A DNA stretch of 6,663 nt from Planctomycetota bacterium (GTDB taxonomy: Bacteria > Planctomycetota > UBA1135 > UBA2386), in the NCBI GenBank assembly GCA_016793305.1, contig JAEUHU010000206.1, positions 1 to 6,663 of the forward strand, read 5' to 3'. Positions 1 to 6,476 of the stretch are shown here, in pieces (position 1 is the stretch's first letter; the number at the start of each line of letters is the position of its first letter). The notes beneath the pieces are model-generated. The model did no database searches and was not told the origin of the DNA. It saw only the letters and a program-made list of their open reading frames with translations. The translations under genes were made by a program, and so were the position numbers.

Positions 1-1
1 C

Positions 2-1072
2 GGCCAGGGCCTCGACCTGAACCGCGACTTCGTCAAGGCCGAAGCTCCCGAGACCCAGGCGCTGCTGCGCCTGATCGCGCAGGTCGACCCGCACCTGTTC
101 GTCGACCTGCACACGACCAACGGCAGCTACCACGGCTACCACCTGACGTTCGCGCCGAGTCTCGCGCTCGACGTCGACCCGCAGCTCGCCGCCCTGCATC
201 GCACGCTGCTCGACGATGCGCAGCGCACCATGCAGCAGGAGCACGGCTTCGCCACGTTCGACTACGGCAACTTCGAGACGCGGGAACGCGGGGGGGAGCG
301 CGGCTGGTACAGCTACGACCACCGCCCGCGCTACCTGGTGAACGGCTTCGGCCTGCGCAACCGGCTGGCGGTGCTCAGCGAGGCCTACAGCTACTGCGAC
401 TTCGCGACGCGCATCGCCGCGACCCGCGCGTTCGTGCTGGCGTTGCTGCGCCACCTGGTGGCCCGGCGCGACGAAGTGCTGGCGGCGACCGCCGCGGCCG
501 ATGCGCGGCGGCTCGACGGCAAGACGACGACGTTCGGGTTCGCGGGCGCGTTCGCGCCGCCGGAGACGCTGCCCGTGCTGGTCTCGTCGGTCGACGAAGT
601 GCCGGGCGGCGAGGGCCGGCCGTTGCGGCGCGTGCGCAAGGACGAGGCCACGCCGACGCCGATGCCGGTGTGCCGCAGCTTCGTCGCGCGGCAACGGCGC
701 GTGCTGCCCGACGCGTGGGCGATCGAAGCACCGAGCCCCGAGGTGGTGTCGCGGCTGCAGCTGCACGGCGTGCAGTTCGAGACGCTGGCGGCCGCGCGGT
801 CGGTGCGCGCGCAGCGCTTCGCCGTCAGCGGCAAGCGCAAACCCAAGCGCCCCTACCAGGGCCACCAGGAACTGCAGCTGGTCGGCCATTGGCAGGCCCC
901 ATCGACCGTCGAGCTGCCGAAGGGCGCCGTGCTCGTGCACAAGCGCCAACGGCTGGCGCTGCTGGTGGCGCACCTGCTCGAGCCCGAGAGCGACGACTCG
1001 CTGTCGACGTGGAACTTCTTCGAAGCTGCGACCGACGCGCACTACCCGGTGCTGCGCGTGCTCGGGCCGTGA
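2..1072 (+). CDS. M14 family zinc carboxypeptidase (metallopeptidase), 5' end missing
   Basis: The frame is open from base 2 to the TGA at 1070-1072, giving 356 visible residues; the start and the HxxE zinc motif lie left of the window. Visible M14 landmarks, numbered from base 2, are GLDLNRDF (residues 3-10, the NR substrate-carboxylate site), VDLHTTNGS (34-42, with the third zinc ligand H37), a DHRPRY...GLRNR block (106-121) and LSEAYSY (125-131), whose E127 matches the general-base glutamate of carboxypeptidases. The zinc enzyme would hydrolyse a C-terminal or amide-linked residue from a peptide. About 225 residues follow the catalytic glutamate, with no domain I recognise, ending in LLEPESDDSLSTWNFF and YPVLRVLG. 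I recall similar tails in planctomycete M14 proteins. Export cannot be judged because the N-terminus is missing. The gene converges on the ABC permease gene, with 4 nt between stops. Family assignment is firm; substrate is unknown. Confidence 0.9.
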   Translation, partial: GQGLDLNRDFVKAEAPETQALLRLIAQVDPHLFVDLHTTNGSYHGYHLTFAPSLALDVDPQLAALHRTLLDDAQRTMQQEHGFATFDYGNFETRERGGERGWYSYDHRPRYLVNGFGLRNRLAVLSEAYSYCDFATRIAATRAFVLALLRHLVARRDEVLAATAAADARRLDGKTTTFGFAGAFAPPETLPVLVSSVDEVPGGEGRPLRRVRKDEATPTPMPVCRSFVARQRRVLPDAWAIEAPSPEVVSRLQLHGVQFETLAAARSVRAQRFAVSGKRKPKRPYQGHQELQLVGHWQAPSTVELPKGAVLVHKRQRLALLVAHLLEPESDDSLSTWNFFEAATDAHYPVLRVLGP

Positions 1073-1076
1073 GCCC

Positions 1077-2105
1077 TCACAACCAGCGGAACCAGCGCAG
1101 GCCGCAGACGAAGCAGACGAGCCCGAAACCGCCGAGCCCGAGCAACGTCGGCAGCGTGTCGACGAGCGACGCCGGTTCGAGCATCACGCTGCGCAGGGCC
1201 CGGTTCAGGTGCGTCAGCGGCAGCGCCTCGGCGACACCGCGCACGACTCCGTCGAGCCGTTCGACGCTGAAGTAGACGCCGCCGAGCAGCCACATCGGCA
1301 GCTGGAACAGGTTCATCAGGCCGCCGATGCCTTCGATGGTCTTGGCGCGCGCGGCGAGCAGGAAGCCGAGCGAGCTGAACGCGAAGCCGCCGACCACCAC
1401 CAGCAGCACCAGCGCCAGCAGGCTGCCGCGGCACGGCACGTCCCACAGCAGTGTGCCGAACAGCACGATCGCCGCGGCCTCGGGCACCACCAGCACGAAG
1501 CGGCCGAGCAGGTAGCCGAGCAGGAACTCCGCGCGGCGCATCGGCGCCACCGCGAGGCGCCGCAGCAGCTGCTGCGTGCGCATCTGTACCAGGTTGAAGC
1601 CGACCCCCCACATGCCGGCCCCGAGCAGGTTGAGGCCGATCAGCCCGGGGATCAGGAAGTCGATGTAGCGCGCCCCCGGTCGTTCCTCGGCTTCGAGCAC
1701 GTACGACGGCGGGTCCTCCTTGCGGCTCGCCGCCAGGGCACGTTCGACCAGCAGCGTGGCGAGCTCGGCTTCGGCGCGCTGCGGATGGCCGCGCAGCACC
1801 GGGGCGCCGTCGCGGAAGCGCACCACCAGGTCGACCCGGCCCCGCGCCAGGGCGCGATCGGCGGCCTCGGCGTCGAGCACTTCGATGTGCAAGCGCGGTT
1901 GCTGCTGCAGTGCTGCGAGGCCCGGCGCGTCGGCGGCGGCGACCACGGCGATCGGCACGGGCGGCAAGGGCCCGGGCTGGAACGCGAAGCCGAGCACCAG
2001 CGCCATCAGCACCGGGAAGCCGTAGGTCCAGAACACCGCCTCCTTGCTGCGCCAGAACTCGCGGAAGGTCGCCGCGGCGACCGCTTGCACGACGGTGCGT
2101 CTCAT
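1077..2105 (-). CDS. ABC-2 type transporter permease
   Basis: This is a 342-residue inner-membrane protein. Hydrophobic segments lie near residues 24-43, 149-171, 200-221, 228-251, 263-280 and 316-336, giving six helices. A soluble domain of about 100 residues (45-148) sits between helices 1 and 2, as in ABC-2 exporters of the PF12698/PF01061 type. The segment around LRRLAVAPMRRAEFLLGYLLGR (181-202) matches the conserved cytoplasmic stretch after helix 2 in this family. The ATG (2105-2103) overlaps the TGA of the ATPase gene as ATGA, and GAGGA lies 6 nt upstream, so the start is well supported. With the preceding ATPase it should form an exporter moving a drug, lipid, polysaccharide or small metabolite outward. 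Nothing in the protein reveals the cargo. It is the last gene of the minus-strand operon and ends 4 nt from the convergent peptidase gene, with no visible terminator. Confidence 0.92.
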   Translation of the reverse strand: MRRTVVQAVAAATFREFWRSKEAVFWTYGFPVLMALVLGFAFQPGPLPPVPIAVVAAADAPGLAALQQQPRLHIEVLDAEAADRALARGRVDLVVRFRDGAPVLRGHPQRAEAELATLLVERALAASRKEDPPSYVLEAEERPGARYIDFLIPGLIGLNLLGAGMWGVGFNLVQMRTQQLLRRLAVAPMRRAEFLLGYLLGRFVLVVPEAAAIVLFGTLLWDVPCRGSLLALVLLVVVGGFAFSSLGFLLAARAKTIEGIGGLMNLFQLPMWLLGGVYFSVERLDGVVRGVAEALPLTHLNRALRSVMLEPASLVDTLPTLLGLGGFGLVCFVCGLRWFRWL

Positions 2106-3067
2106 GCGGCGTCCTCGCGCAGGTGCCGACCGGTCAGGTGCACGAACACGTCCTCGAGCGTGGCGCTGCGCGTGGCGAGCCCACGCAGCGAAACGGCGTG
2201 GCCGGCCAACAGCGCCAGCAGGGCCGGCAGCGCCGTGTGCACCGAACGCACCGTCAGCTGCAGTTCGCCGCTGGTCCGTTCGGCGGCGACCACGTCGGGC
2301 AGTTCGCGCAGCCGTGCTTCGCTCGCGTGCCCGTTCGGGTCGTCGATCTCGGCGGTGACGAAGTGCTCGGCGCCGAGCGAACGGATCAGCTCGCCGGGCG
2401 TGCCCAGCGCGATGCGGCGACCGCGGTCGACGATGCCGATCCGGTCGCACAGCTGCTGCGCTTCGTCCATGTAGTGCGTGGTCAGCACGACCGTGCCGCC
2501 GCCGCTGCGGAACGCACGCACGACGTCCCACAGCTGCCGCCGCGACTGCGGGTCGAGCCCGGTGGTCGGTTCGTCGAGGAACAGCACGTCCGGCGCGCCG
2601 ACCAGCGCCGTCGCCACCGCGAGCCGCTGCCGCTGGCCGCCGGACAACGTCGACTGCCGCGCCCTGGCCTTCTCCTGCAGCGACACCAGCGCCAGCACCT
2701 CGTCGACCGAGCGGCCGCGCTCGTAGAACGACGCGAACAGCTCGAGCACCTCGCGCACGGTCGCCTTCTCGTGGAACTCGGTCTTCTGCAGGCAGACGCC
2801 GATCTGCGCGCGGATCGCGTCGTCGGCGCCGGCACCCCAGCTGCGGCCGAGGATGCGCACGGTGCCGGCGTCGGGCATGGTCAGCCCTTCGCACATCTCG
2901 ATCGTCGTGGTCTTGCCGGCCCCGTTCGGCCCGAGCAGCCCGAACACCTCGCCGCGCGCGACCGTGAGGTCGAGGCCGTCGACCGCGACGGTGGTCTGCT
3001 TGCCCTTGACGAACGCCTTGCGCACGGCGATCAGCTCGATCGCCGGCCCGACTCCCTCGGCACTCAT
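2102..3067 (-). CDS. ABC transporter ATP-binding protein (ABC-2/DrrA-like)
   Basis: The 321-residue cytosolic ATPase carries every nucleotide-binding motif: Walker A GPNGAGKT (46-53), Q-loop Q94 in VCLQKTEF, signature LSGGQ (141-145) followed by RQRL, Walker B VLFLDE (161-166) with the D-loop GLD (170-172), and H-loop H198 in TTHYMDEAQ. After the roughly 220-residue nucleotide-binding domain comes a C-terminal domain of about 90 residues ending in LEDVFVHLTGR, typical of DrrA/CcmA-like exporter ATPases. Length is normal and no key residue is missing. The ATG (3067-3065) overlaps the TGA of the upstream aldolase/dehydrogenase gene as ATGA, with GGAGG 10 nt upstream. Its own TGA overlaps the permease ATG in the same way. 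It powers the transport complex with the downstream permease; the transported substrate cannot be deduced. Confidence 0.95.
   Translation of the reverse strand: MSAEGVGPAIELIAVRKAFVKGKQTTVAVDGLDLTVARGEVFGLLGPNGAGKTTTIEMCEGLTMPDAGTVRILGRSWGAGADDAIRAQIGVCLQKTEFHEKATVREVLELFASFYERGRSVDEVLALVSLQEKARARQSTLSGGQRQRLAVATALVGAPDVLFLDEPTTGLDPQSRRQLWDVVRAFRSGGGTVVLTTHYMDEAQQLCDRIGIVDRGRRIALGTPGELIRSLGAEHFVTAEIDDPNGHASEARLRELPDVVAAERTSGELQLTVRSVHTALPALLALLAGHAVSLRGLATRSATLEDVFVHLTGRHLREDAA
2112..2116 (-). promoter_or_regulatory. Shine-Dalgarno GAGGA of the permease gene, inside the ATPase gene
   Basis: GAGGA lies 6 nt upstream of the permease ATG, within the last codons of the ATPase gene. It supports start 2105 and fits translational coupling through the ATGA overlap at 2102-2105. 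Confidence 0.6.
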
Positions 3068-5166
3068 CGCGGGAACGCCTCCGGCAGGCCGCCGTCGACC
3101 GGCAGCACCGCCCCGGTGGTCGGCGTGCGCTGGCTCGCGAAGAACACCACCGCTTCGCCGACGTGCCGCGGCAGCACCGGCACCTGCAGCAGCGAGCGCT
3201 TGCGGTAGAAGTCGCGCAGCCCGGCCGCGTCGAGGCCACGCGCCGCCATGCGGTCGGGCCCGACCGTCTGCCACAGCTGGCTCGGCACCTGCTCGTCGCC
3301 GAACACCGCGTCGGCGTTGACGACGTTGACCCGCACGCCGAACTCGGCGAACTCGAGCGCGGCGATGCGCGCCAGCTGCAGCGCTGCCGCCTTGCTCGCC
3401 GAGTAGGCGCCGAAGCCGGCGCCGGGCGCGAACGCGTTCTTGCTGGCCTGCACGACGATCGTGCCGCCGGTGCGCTGCTTCTGCAGCACGTGCGCCGCCT
3501 CGCGCAGCACGTGCATGGTGCCGGTGGTGTTGACCGCGAGCACCTTGGCGAAGCGATCGTCGTCCATGCGTTCGAGCCGGCTCACGTGGGCGATGCCGGC
3601 GTTCGGCACGACGATGTCGACACCGCCGAAGGTCGCCGCACACGCTGCGAACATCGCCGCGACCGCCGTGGGATCGGTGATGTCGTGAGCACCGGTGGCC
3701 AGCTGGCCCTTGGCGGCGGCCCCGAAGCGCTCGGCGATCACACCGAGCCGTTGCCCGTCGAGGTCCGACGCGAACACACACGCGCCAGCGGCCAGCAAGG
3801 CTTCGACCACGCCGGCCCCGATCGCTCCCGCGGCCCCGGTGACCAGCGCCACCTGACCGGCGAGCGGCGGCTCGACCACGGCGCCGAGCTTGTCGAGCTC
3901 GAGCGGCCAATACTCCATCTCGGCGAGTTCGTCGTCGGTGAGCGGCGTGTAGCGACCGAGCGCGTGCGCTTCGGCCTTCACGCGCAGCGTCGGCTCGGCG
4001 AGGTCGGCGGCGATGCGCGCCGCCTTGCGCGAGCTCGCGAACGCGACCACGCCGACGCCTTCGAGGACCACGACGTTCGGCTGCGGGCGCAGCATGCGTG
4101 GCGAACGGCGCTTCGCGCAGCGGTGGTAGTAGTTCTCGTAGGCGGCGACGTAGGCCTGCACTTCGCGCCGGCAGGCTTCCCCGTCCACCGCGACGCTGCG
4201 CGGCAGGAACAGGTACGGCCCCTTGGTGCGGATCACGTGGTCGGGCGTGATCGGGTTGCTGTGGCACAGCTCGCGTGCCGCCGGGTGCGCGCTGAACGAC
4301 GCCACCTGGTCGCCGAGCCGCGCGTCGGCGACGACACGTTGCCACGCCTGCCCGAACGGCGTCTCGGCGGCCACCGCCAGCGCCCCGCGCACGACCGGCA
4401 ACGCCTGCTGCACGAACAGCTGCCGTTCGGCCATGGACAGCGGGGCCGGTTCGCCGACCAGCATCGCCGGGCGGCCCCCGAGCTGATGCCGCAAGTAGGT
4501 CTCGGCGCGGTCGACCAACTCGATGGTGCGTTCGTAGCTCTCGCGCGCCGTGCTGCCGAACGTGAACAGACCGTGCTTCGCGAGCACGATGCCGCGCACC
4601 TGCGGATGCTGCTCGAACGCCAGCGCCACCGCCTTCGCCAACGGGAAGCCGGGCATGATCCACGGCAGCACCAGCACCGCGTCGCCGAGGGCCTTGCGCA
4701 CGTGCTGTTCCGGGTCGGGCTGGTCGGTCAGCGCCAGGATCGCGTTCGCGTGGGTGTGGTCGACGTAGGCGTGCGGCAGGAACGCGTGCAGCAGCGCTTC
4801 GACCGACGGGTTCGGCGAACGGCTCGACAGCAGCGCGCCGCGCATCGCGTCGACCATCGCCGCGTCGTCGAGCGCGTCGAGCGCGCGCAGCTCGCGCAAC
4901 GGACCGAGCCGGACCGCCGGCAGCCCTTGCGGCTCCACCTGCGCCAGGTCGCTGCCGCTGCCCTTCACGCACAGCACCTCGACGGACCGGCCGAGCAGGT
5001 CGGTGGCGACGGTCTTGACCGACGTGTTGCCACCGCCGTGCAGCACCAGTTCGGGATCGCGCCCGAGCAGGTGCGAGGTGTAGACGCGCAACGCGAGCGC
5101 GTCGCCGACCGCCTGGTAGCGGCGGCAGTATTCCTGGGCTTCGTCGTCCGACCAGCGACTGTGCAT
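3064..5166 (-). CDS. bifunctional class II aldolase/short-chain dehydrogenase (RhaD-type fusion)
   Basis: This 700-residue cytosolic fusion enzyme resembles bifunctional rhamnulose-1-phosphate aldolase/dehydrogenase proteins (RhaD/YuxG type). The N-terminal half (about 20-400) is a class II aldolase/adducin domain: HGGGNTSVK (43-51), KGSGSDL (68-74), zinc ligands H137 and H139 in DHTHAN and H198 in KHGLFTFG, with E123 as plausible catalytic acid/base. The C-terminal half (about 435-695) is a short-chain dehydrogenase: TGAAGAIG (443-450), PNAG (521-524), S575, and YSASK with Y588 and K592 at the classical Ser-Tyr spacing of 13. D468 at the end of the second strand favours NAD over NADP. The family would cleave a ketose phosphate to an aldehyde and oxidise or reduce the product, but no rhamnose or fucose genes are nearby, so the substrate is open. 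The start is supported by GGAGG 3 nt upstream and by my recollection that relatives begin with a similar WSDxEA segment. Length is normal for the fusion. Confidence 0.9.
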   Translation of the reverse strand: MHSRWSDDEAQEYCRRYQAVGDALALRVYTSHLLGRDPELVLHGGGNTSVKTVATDLLGRSVEVLCVKGSGSDLAQVEPQGLPAVRLGPLRELRALDALDDAAMVDAMRGALLSSRSPNPSVEALLHAFLPHAYVDHTHANAILALTDQPDPEQHVRKALGDAVLVLPWIMPGFPLAKAVALAFEQHPQVRGIVLAKHGLFTFGSTARESYERTIELVDRAETYLRHQLGGRPAMLVGEPAPLSMAERQLFVQQALPVVRGALAVAAETPFGQAWQRVVADARLGDQVASFSAHPAARELCHSNPITPDHVIRTKGPYLFLPRSVAVDGEACRREVQAYVAAYENYYHRCAKRRSPRMLRPQPNVVVLEGVGVVAFASSRKAARIAADLAEPTLRVKAEAHALGRYTPLTDDELAEMEYWPLELDKLGAVVEPPLAGQVALVTGAAGAIGAGVVEALLAAGACVFASDLDGQRLGVIAERFGAAAKGQLATGAHDITDPTAVAAMFAACAATFGGVDIVVPNAGIAHVSRLERMDDDRFAKVLAVNTTGTMHVLREAAHVLQKQRTGGTIVVQASKNAFAPGAGFGAYSASKAAALQLARIAALEFAEFGVRVNVVNADAVFGDEQVPSQLWQTVGPDRMAARGLDAAGLRDFYRKRSLLQVPVLPRHVGEAVVFFASQRTPTTGAVLPVDGGLPEAFPR
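3078..3082 (-). promoter_or_regulatory. Shine-Dalgarno GGAGG of the ABC ATPase gene, inside the aldolase gene
   Basis: GGAGG lies 10 nt upstream of the ATPase ATG, within the last codons of the aldolase/dehydrogenase gene. Together with the ATGA overlap it supports start 3067 and allows both reinitiation and independent initiation. Confidence 0.6.
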
Positions 5167-5236
5167 GGGCCTCCGTGGAGCCGAGACGGTAGCAGCCGGG
5201 CGGCCCTTCGCACCTACGGAGAACCAGGCCCTCGCC
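5167..5236 (-). other. short gap between pseudouridine synthase and aldolase genes
   Basis: Both neighbours read leftward, and the 70 nt hold no terminator-like stem with a T-run, so transcription may continue from the pseudouridine synthase gene into the aldolase gene. A separate promoter here is possible, but I see no clear boxes. The only firm element is the ribosome binding site at the left end. Confidence 0.45.
5170..5174 (-). promoter_or_regulatory. Shine-Dalgarno GGAGG of the aldolase/dehydrogenase gene
   Basis: GGAGG on the minus strand ends 3 nt before ATG 5166, a close but usable spacing. It fixes the start of the fusion enzyme. Part of it can pair with the GGCTCC just upstream, but the resulting loop is too tight to argue for control. 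Confidence 0.65.
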
Positions 5237-6202
5237 TCAGGTCCGACGGTGCTGGCGCAGCCAGTCGAGCAGCGTCACGAAGTCGGCCGGCAGCGGCGCC
5301 TCGAACGCGAGCGGCTCGTGGGTCACCGGATGCGGCACGACCAGCCGGAACGCGTGCAGGCACTGGCGCCCCGGGTGCGGGGCTCCGGCTGGCAGCCCGT
5401 CGTGCTGGCGCACCCGCGAGCGGTAGACGCGATCGCCGACCAGCGAATGGCCGATCGACGTCATGTGCACGCGGATCTGGTGTGTGCGGCCGGTCTTCGG
5501 CCGGCAGCGCACGTAGGCGAAGCCGCCGAGCCGCTCGAGCACCTCGTAGAACGTCGACGACTCGCGACCACCGGTCGTCACCACCGTCATGCGGTCGGGG
5601 TGCTTCGGATCGGTGCCGATCGGCCGTTCGATCCAGTCGCTCTGGAAGCGCGGTTCGCCGTGCACGAGACAGCGGTACTCCTTCTCGGCGGTGCGCTCGC
5701 GGAACTGCGTGCGCAGGAACTCCATCGCCAGCTCGGTCTTGGCGACCAGCATCACGCCCGAGGTGTCGCGGTCGAGCCGGTGCACGATGCCCGGGCGGTT
5801 CTCGTCCGGCGCGGTCGGCAACTCGCCGAAGCGGGCCCGTGCCCAGCTGGCGACCGTGTGGGCCACCACCGACTTGTCCTCGACCGGATGCGCCGCGAGC
5901 CCCGCCGGCTTGTCGATCGCACACAGGTGCGGGTCGTCGAACAGCACCCGAACCTCCGGCAACGGCAGGTCGGGAGCCAGCGGGTCGCGGACCGCGGCGA
6001 TGTCGACTTCGAACTCGACCAGCTGGCCGAGTTCGAGGTACAGCCCGGGCTTGGCCCGGCGGCCGTCGACCCAGGCCTTGCCTTCGTCGACCAGGCTGCG
6101 CGCCAGCGCCCGTCCCCCGACCTCGGGCTGGCTGCCGAGGAACACATCCAGCCGGGTGCCTTGGGCAGACGGAGGAACCTGGCGAGAGTGGCGGGCCGAC
6201 AT
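5237..6202 (-). CDS. RluA-family pseudouridine synthase (RluC/RluD-like, S4 domain)
   Basis: The 321-residue protein matches the usual length of RluC/RluD enzymes, which convert specific uridines of 23S rRNA to pseudouridine. An S4-type RNA-binding domain (about 15-65) begins with TRLDVFL and contains SLVDEGKAWVDGRRA. The synthase domain follows: DKPAGLAAHP (97-106), the catalytic motif GIVHRLDRDTSG (138-149) with nucleophile D144, GRTHQIRVHM (238-247), and CLHAFRLVVPHP near the C-terminus. HRLDRDTSGVML is closer to what I recall of RluC than RluD, but the target uridine cannot be set by inspection, so no symbol is given. The frame stays open far upstream into the divergent regulator gene. 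I chose ATG 6202-6200 because the S4 domain starts shortly after it and no other in-frame ATG lies close by. No clear ribosome binding site precedes it. It lies 70 nt upstream of the aldolase gene on the same strand. Confidence 0.93.
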   Translation of the reverse strand: MSARHSRQVPPSAQGTRLDVFLGSQPEVGGRALARSLVDEGKAWVDGRRAKPGLYLELGQLVEFEVDIAAVRDPLAPDLPLPEVRVLFDDPHLCAIDKPAGLAAHPVEDKSVVAHTVASWARARFGELPTAPDENRPGIVHRLDRDTSGVMLVAKTELAMEFLRTQFRERTAEKEYRCLVHGEPRFQSDWIERPIGTDPKHPDRMTVVTTGGRESSTFYEVLERLGGFAYVRCRPKTGRTHQIRVHMTSIGHSLVGDRVYRSRVRQHDGLPAGAPHPGRQCLHAFRLVVPHPVTHEPLAFEAPLPADFVTLLDWLRQHRRT

Positions 6203-6334
6203 GCGAGCGCGCGCATTCTGGAGCGAGGCAGCGCCAACGCAACCCTGCAGATCGCCCGTGGCTGGTTCGCACCACGCCACTCCCGCGGACCTCGGATCCC
6301 AACTGCCGATGCCATGGCGTTTGCAAGGGAGGCG

Positions 6335-6354
6335 CCCCACCTCTCCCCAATCCC
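6335..6354 (-). other. G-rich tract with quadruplex potential in the pseudouridine synthase leader
   Basis: On the minus strand the bases read G3-ATT-G4-AGA-G2-T-G4, with one further G4 run 18 nt upstream at 6373-6376. Short loops and four runs of at least two G allow a two-tier quadruplex; the extra run could replace the G2 in a three-tier form. It lies about 130 nt upstream of the pseudouridine synthase start. The G-runs are observed; folding is inference. Confidence 0.4.
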
Positions 6355-6412
6355 AACAACTCTCAACAGTTTCCCCAGAGGTCTGTTGAGAACTCCAAGC
6401 TCCGTGGGGAGA
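6342..6412. repeat. outer 8-bp inverted repeat nested around the 9-bp dyad
   Basis: TCTCCCCA (6342-6349) and TGGGGAGA (6405-6412) are exact reverse complements. Their centre (6377) falls within one base of the centre of the inner 9-bp dyad (6376). The unpaired stretches between outer and inner arms are 11 and 13 nt, so both stems could form in one long imperfect hairpin with a large internal loop, or mark two pairs of protein half-sites. Confidence 0.45.
6361..6391. repeat. 9-bp perfect inverted repeat, 13-nt spacer
   Basis: TCTCAACAG (6361-6369) and CTGTTGAGA (6383-6391) are exact reverse complements, with arm centres 22 bp apart, about two helical turns. That geometry suits an operator for a dimeric DNA-binding protein on one DNA face. 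The same sequence could also form an RNA hairpin. There is no T-tract on either side, so it does not look like an intrinsic terminator. The symmetry is seen directly; the function is inferred. Confidence 0.6.
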
Positions 6413-6423
6413 CTCGGTTGGAG
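6393..6423. repeat. alternative small stem competing with the larger dyad
   Basis: CTCC (6400-6403) and GGAG (6408-6411) can pair around a 4-nt loop, flanked outside by CTCCAA (6393-6398) and TTGGAG (6418-6423). This stem uses bases of the right outer arm (6405-6412), so it cannot coexist with the outer nested repeat. The arms are short and the reading is tentative. Confidence 0.35.
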
Positions 6424-6476
6424 ATACGGCCCTCCGCGAACCCTTCGCTTCCCGAAAGCGAGACCGGACACGAGAC

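Larger units (their letters stand above)
6203..6476. promoter_or_regulatory. divergent intergenic region between pseudouridine synthase and response regulator genes
   Basis: This 274-nt stretch is visibly less GC-rich than the genes beside it, especially from about 6340 to 6425, and carries no convincing coding sequence. It must hold the leader and probably the promoter of both outward-reading genes. I see no confident -35/-10 pair for a housekeeping sigma factor and no sigma-54 GG-N10-GC box. Its centre holds nested inverted repeats and a G-rich tract on the minus strand, listed separately. The regulatory role is inferred from position and symmetry only. Confidence 0.5.

Noticed and set aside
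501..2474. A 657-codon plus-strand frame spanning the peptidase gene and the opposite strand of the transporter genes
   Set aside because: It crosses two real genes in the wrong frame and strand, and its protein is Arg-rich low-complexity sequence without motifs.
5168..5182. Hairpin hiding the aldolase ribosome binding site (GGCTCC/GGAGGCC on the minus strand)
   Set aside because: The stem has a bulge and only a 2-nt loop, so it would have to open before it can fold; not enough to claim control.
6311..6330. Possible sigma-54 promoter around TTGCA
   Set aside because: The required GG dinucleotide is not at the correct distance upstream of the GC.
6361..6391. Intrinsic terminator at the 9-bp dyad
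   Set aside because: The stem is not GC-rich, no T-run follows on either strand, and it sits upstream of both divergent genes rather than after one.
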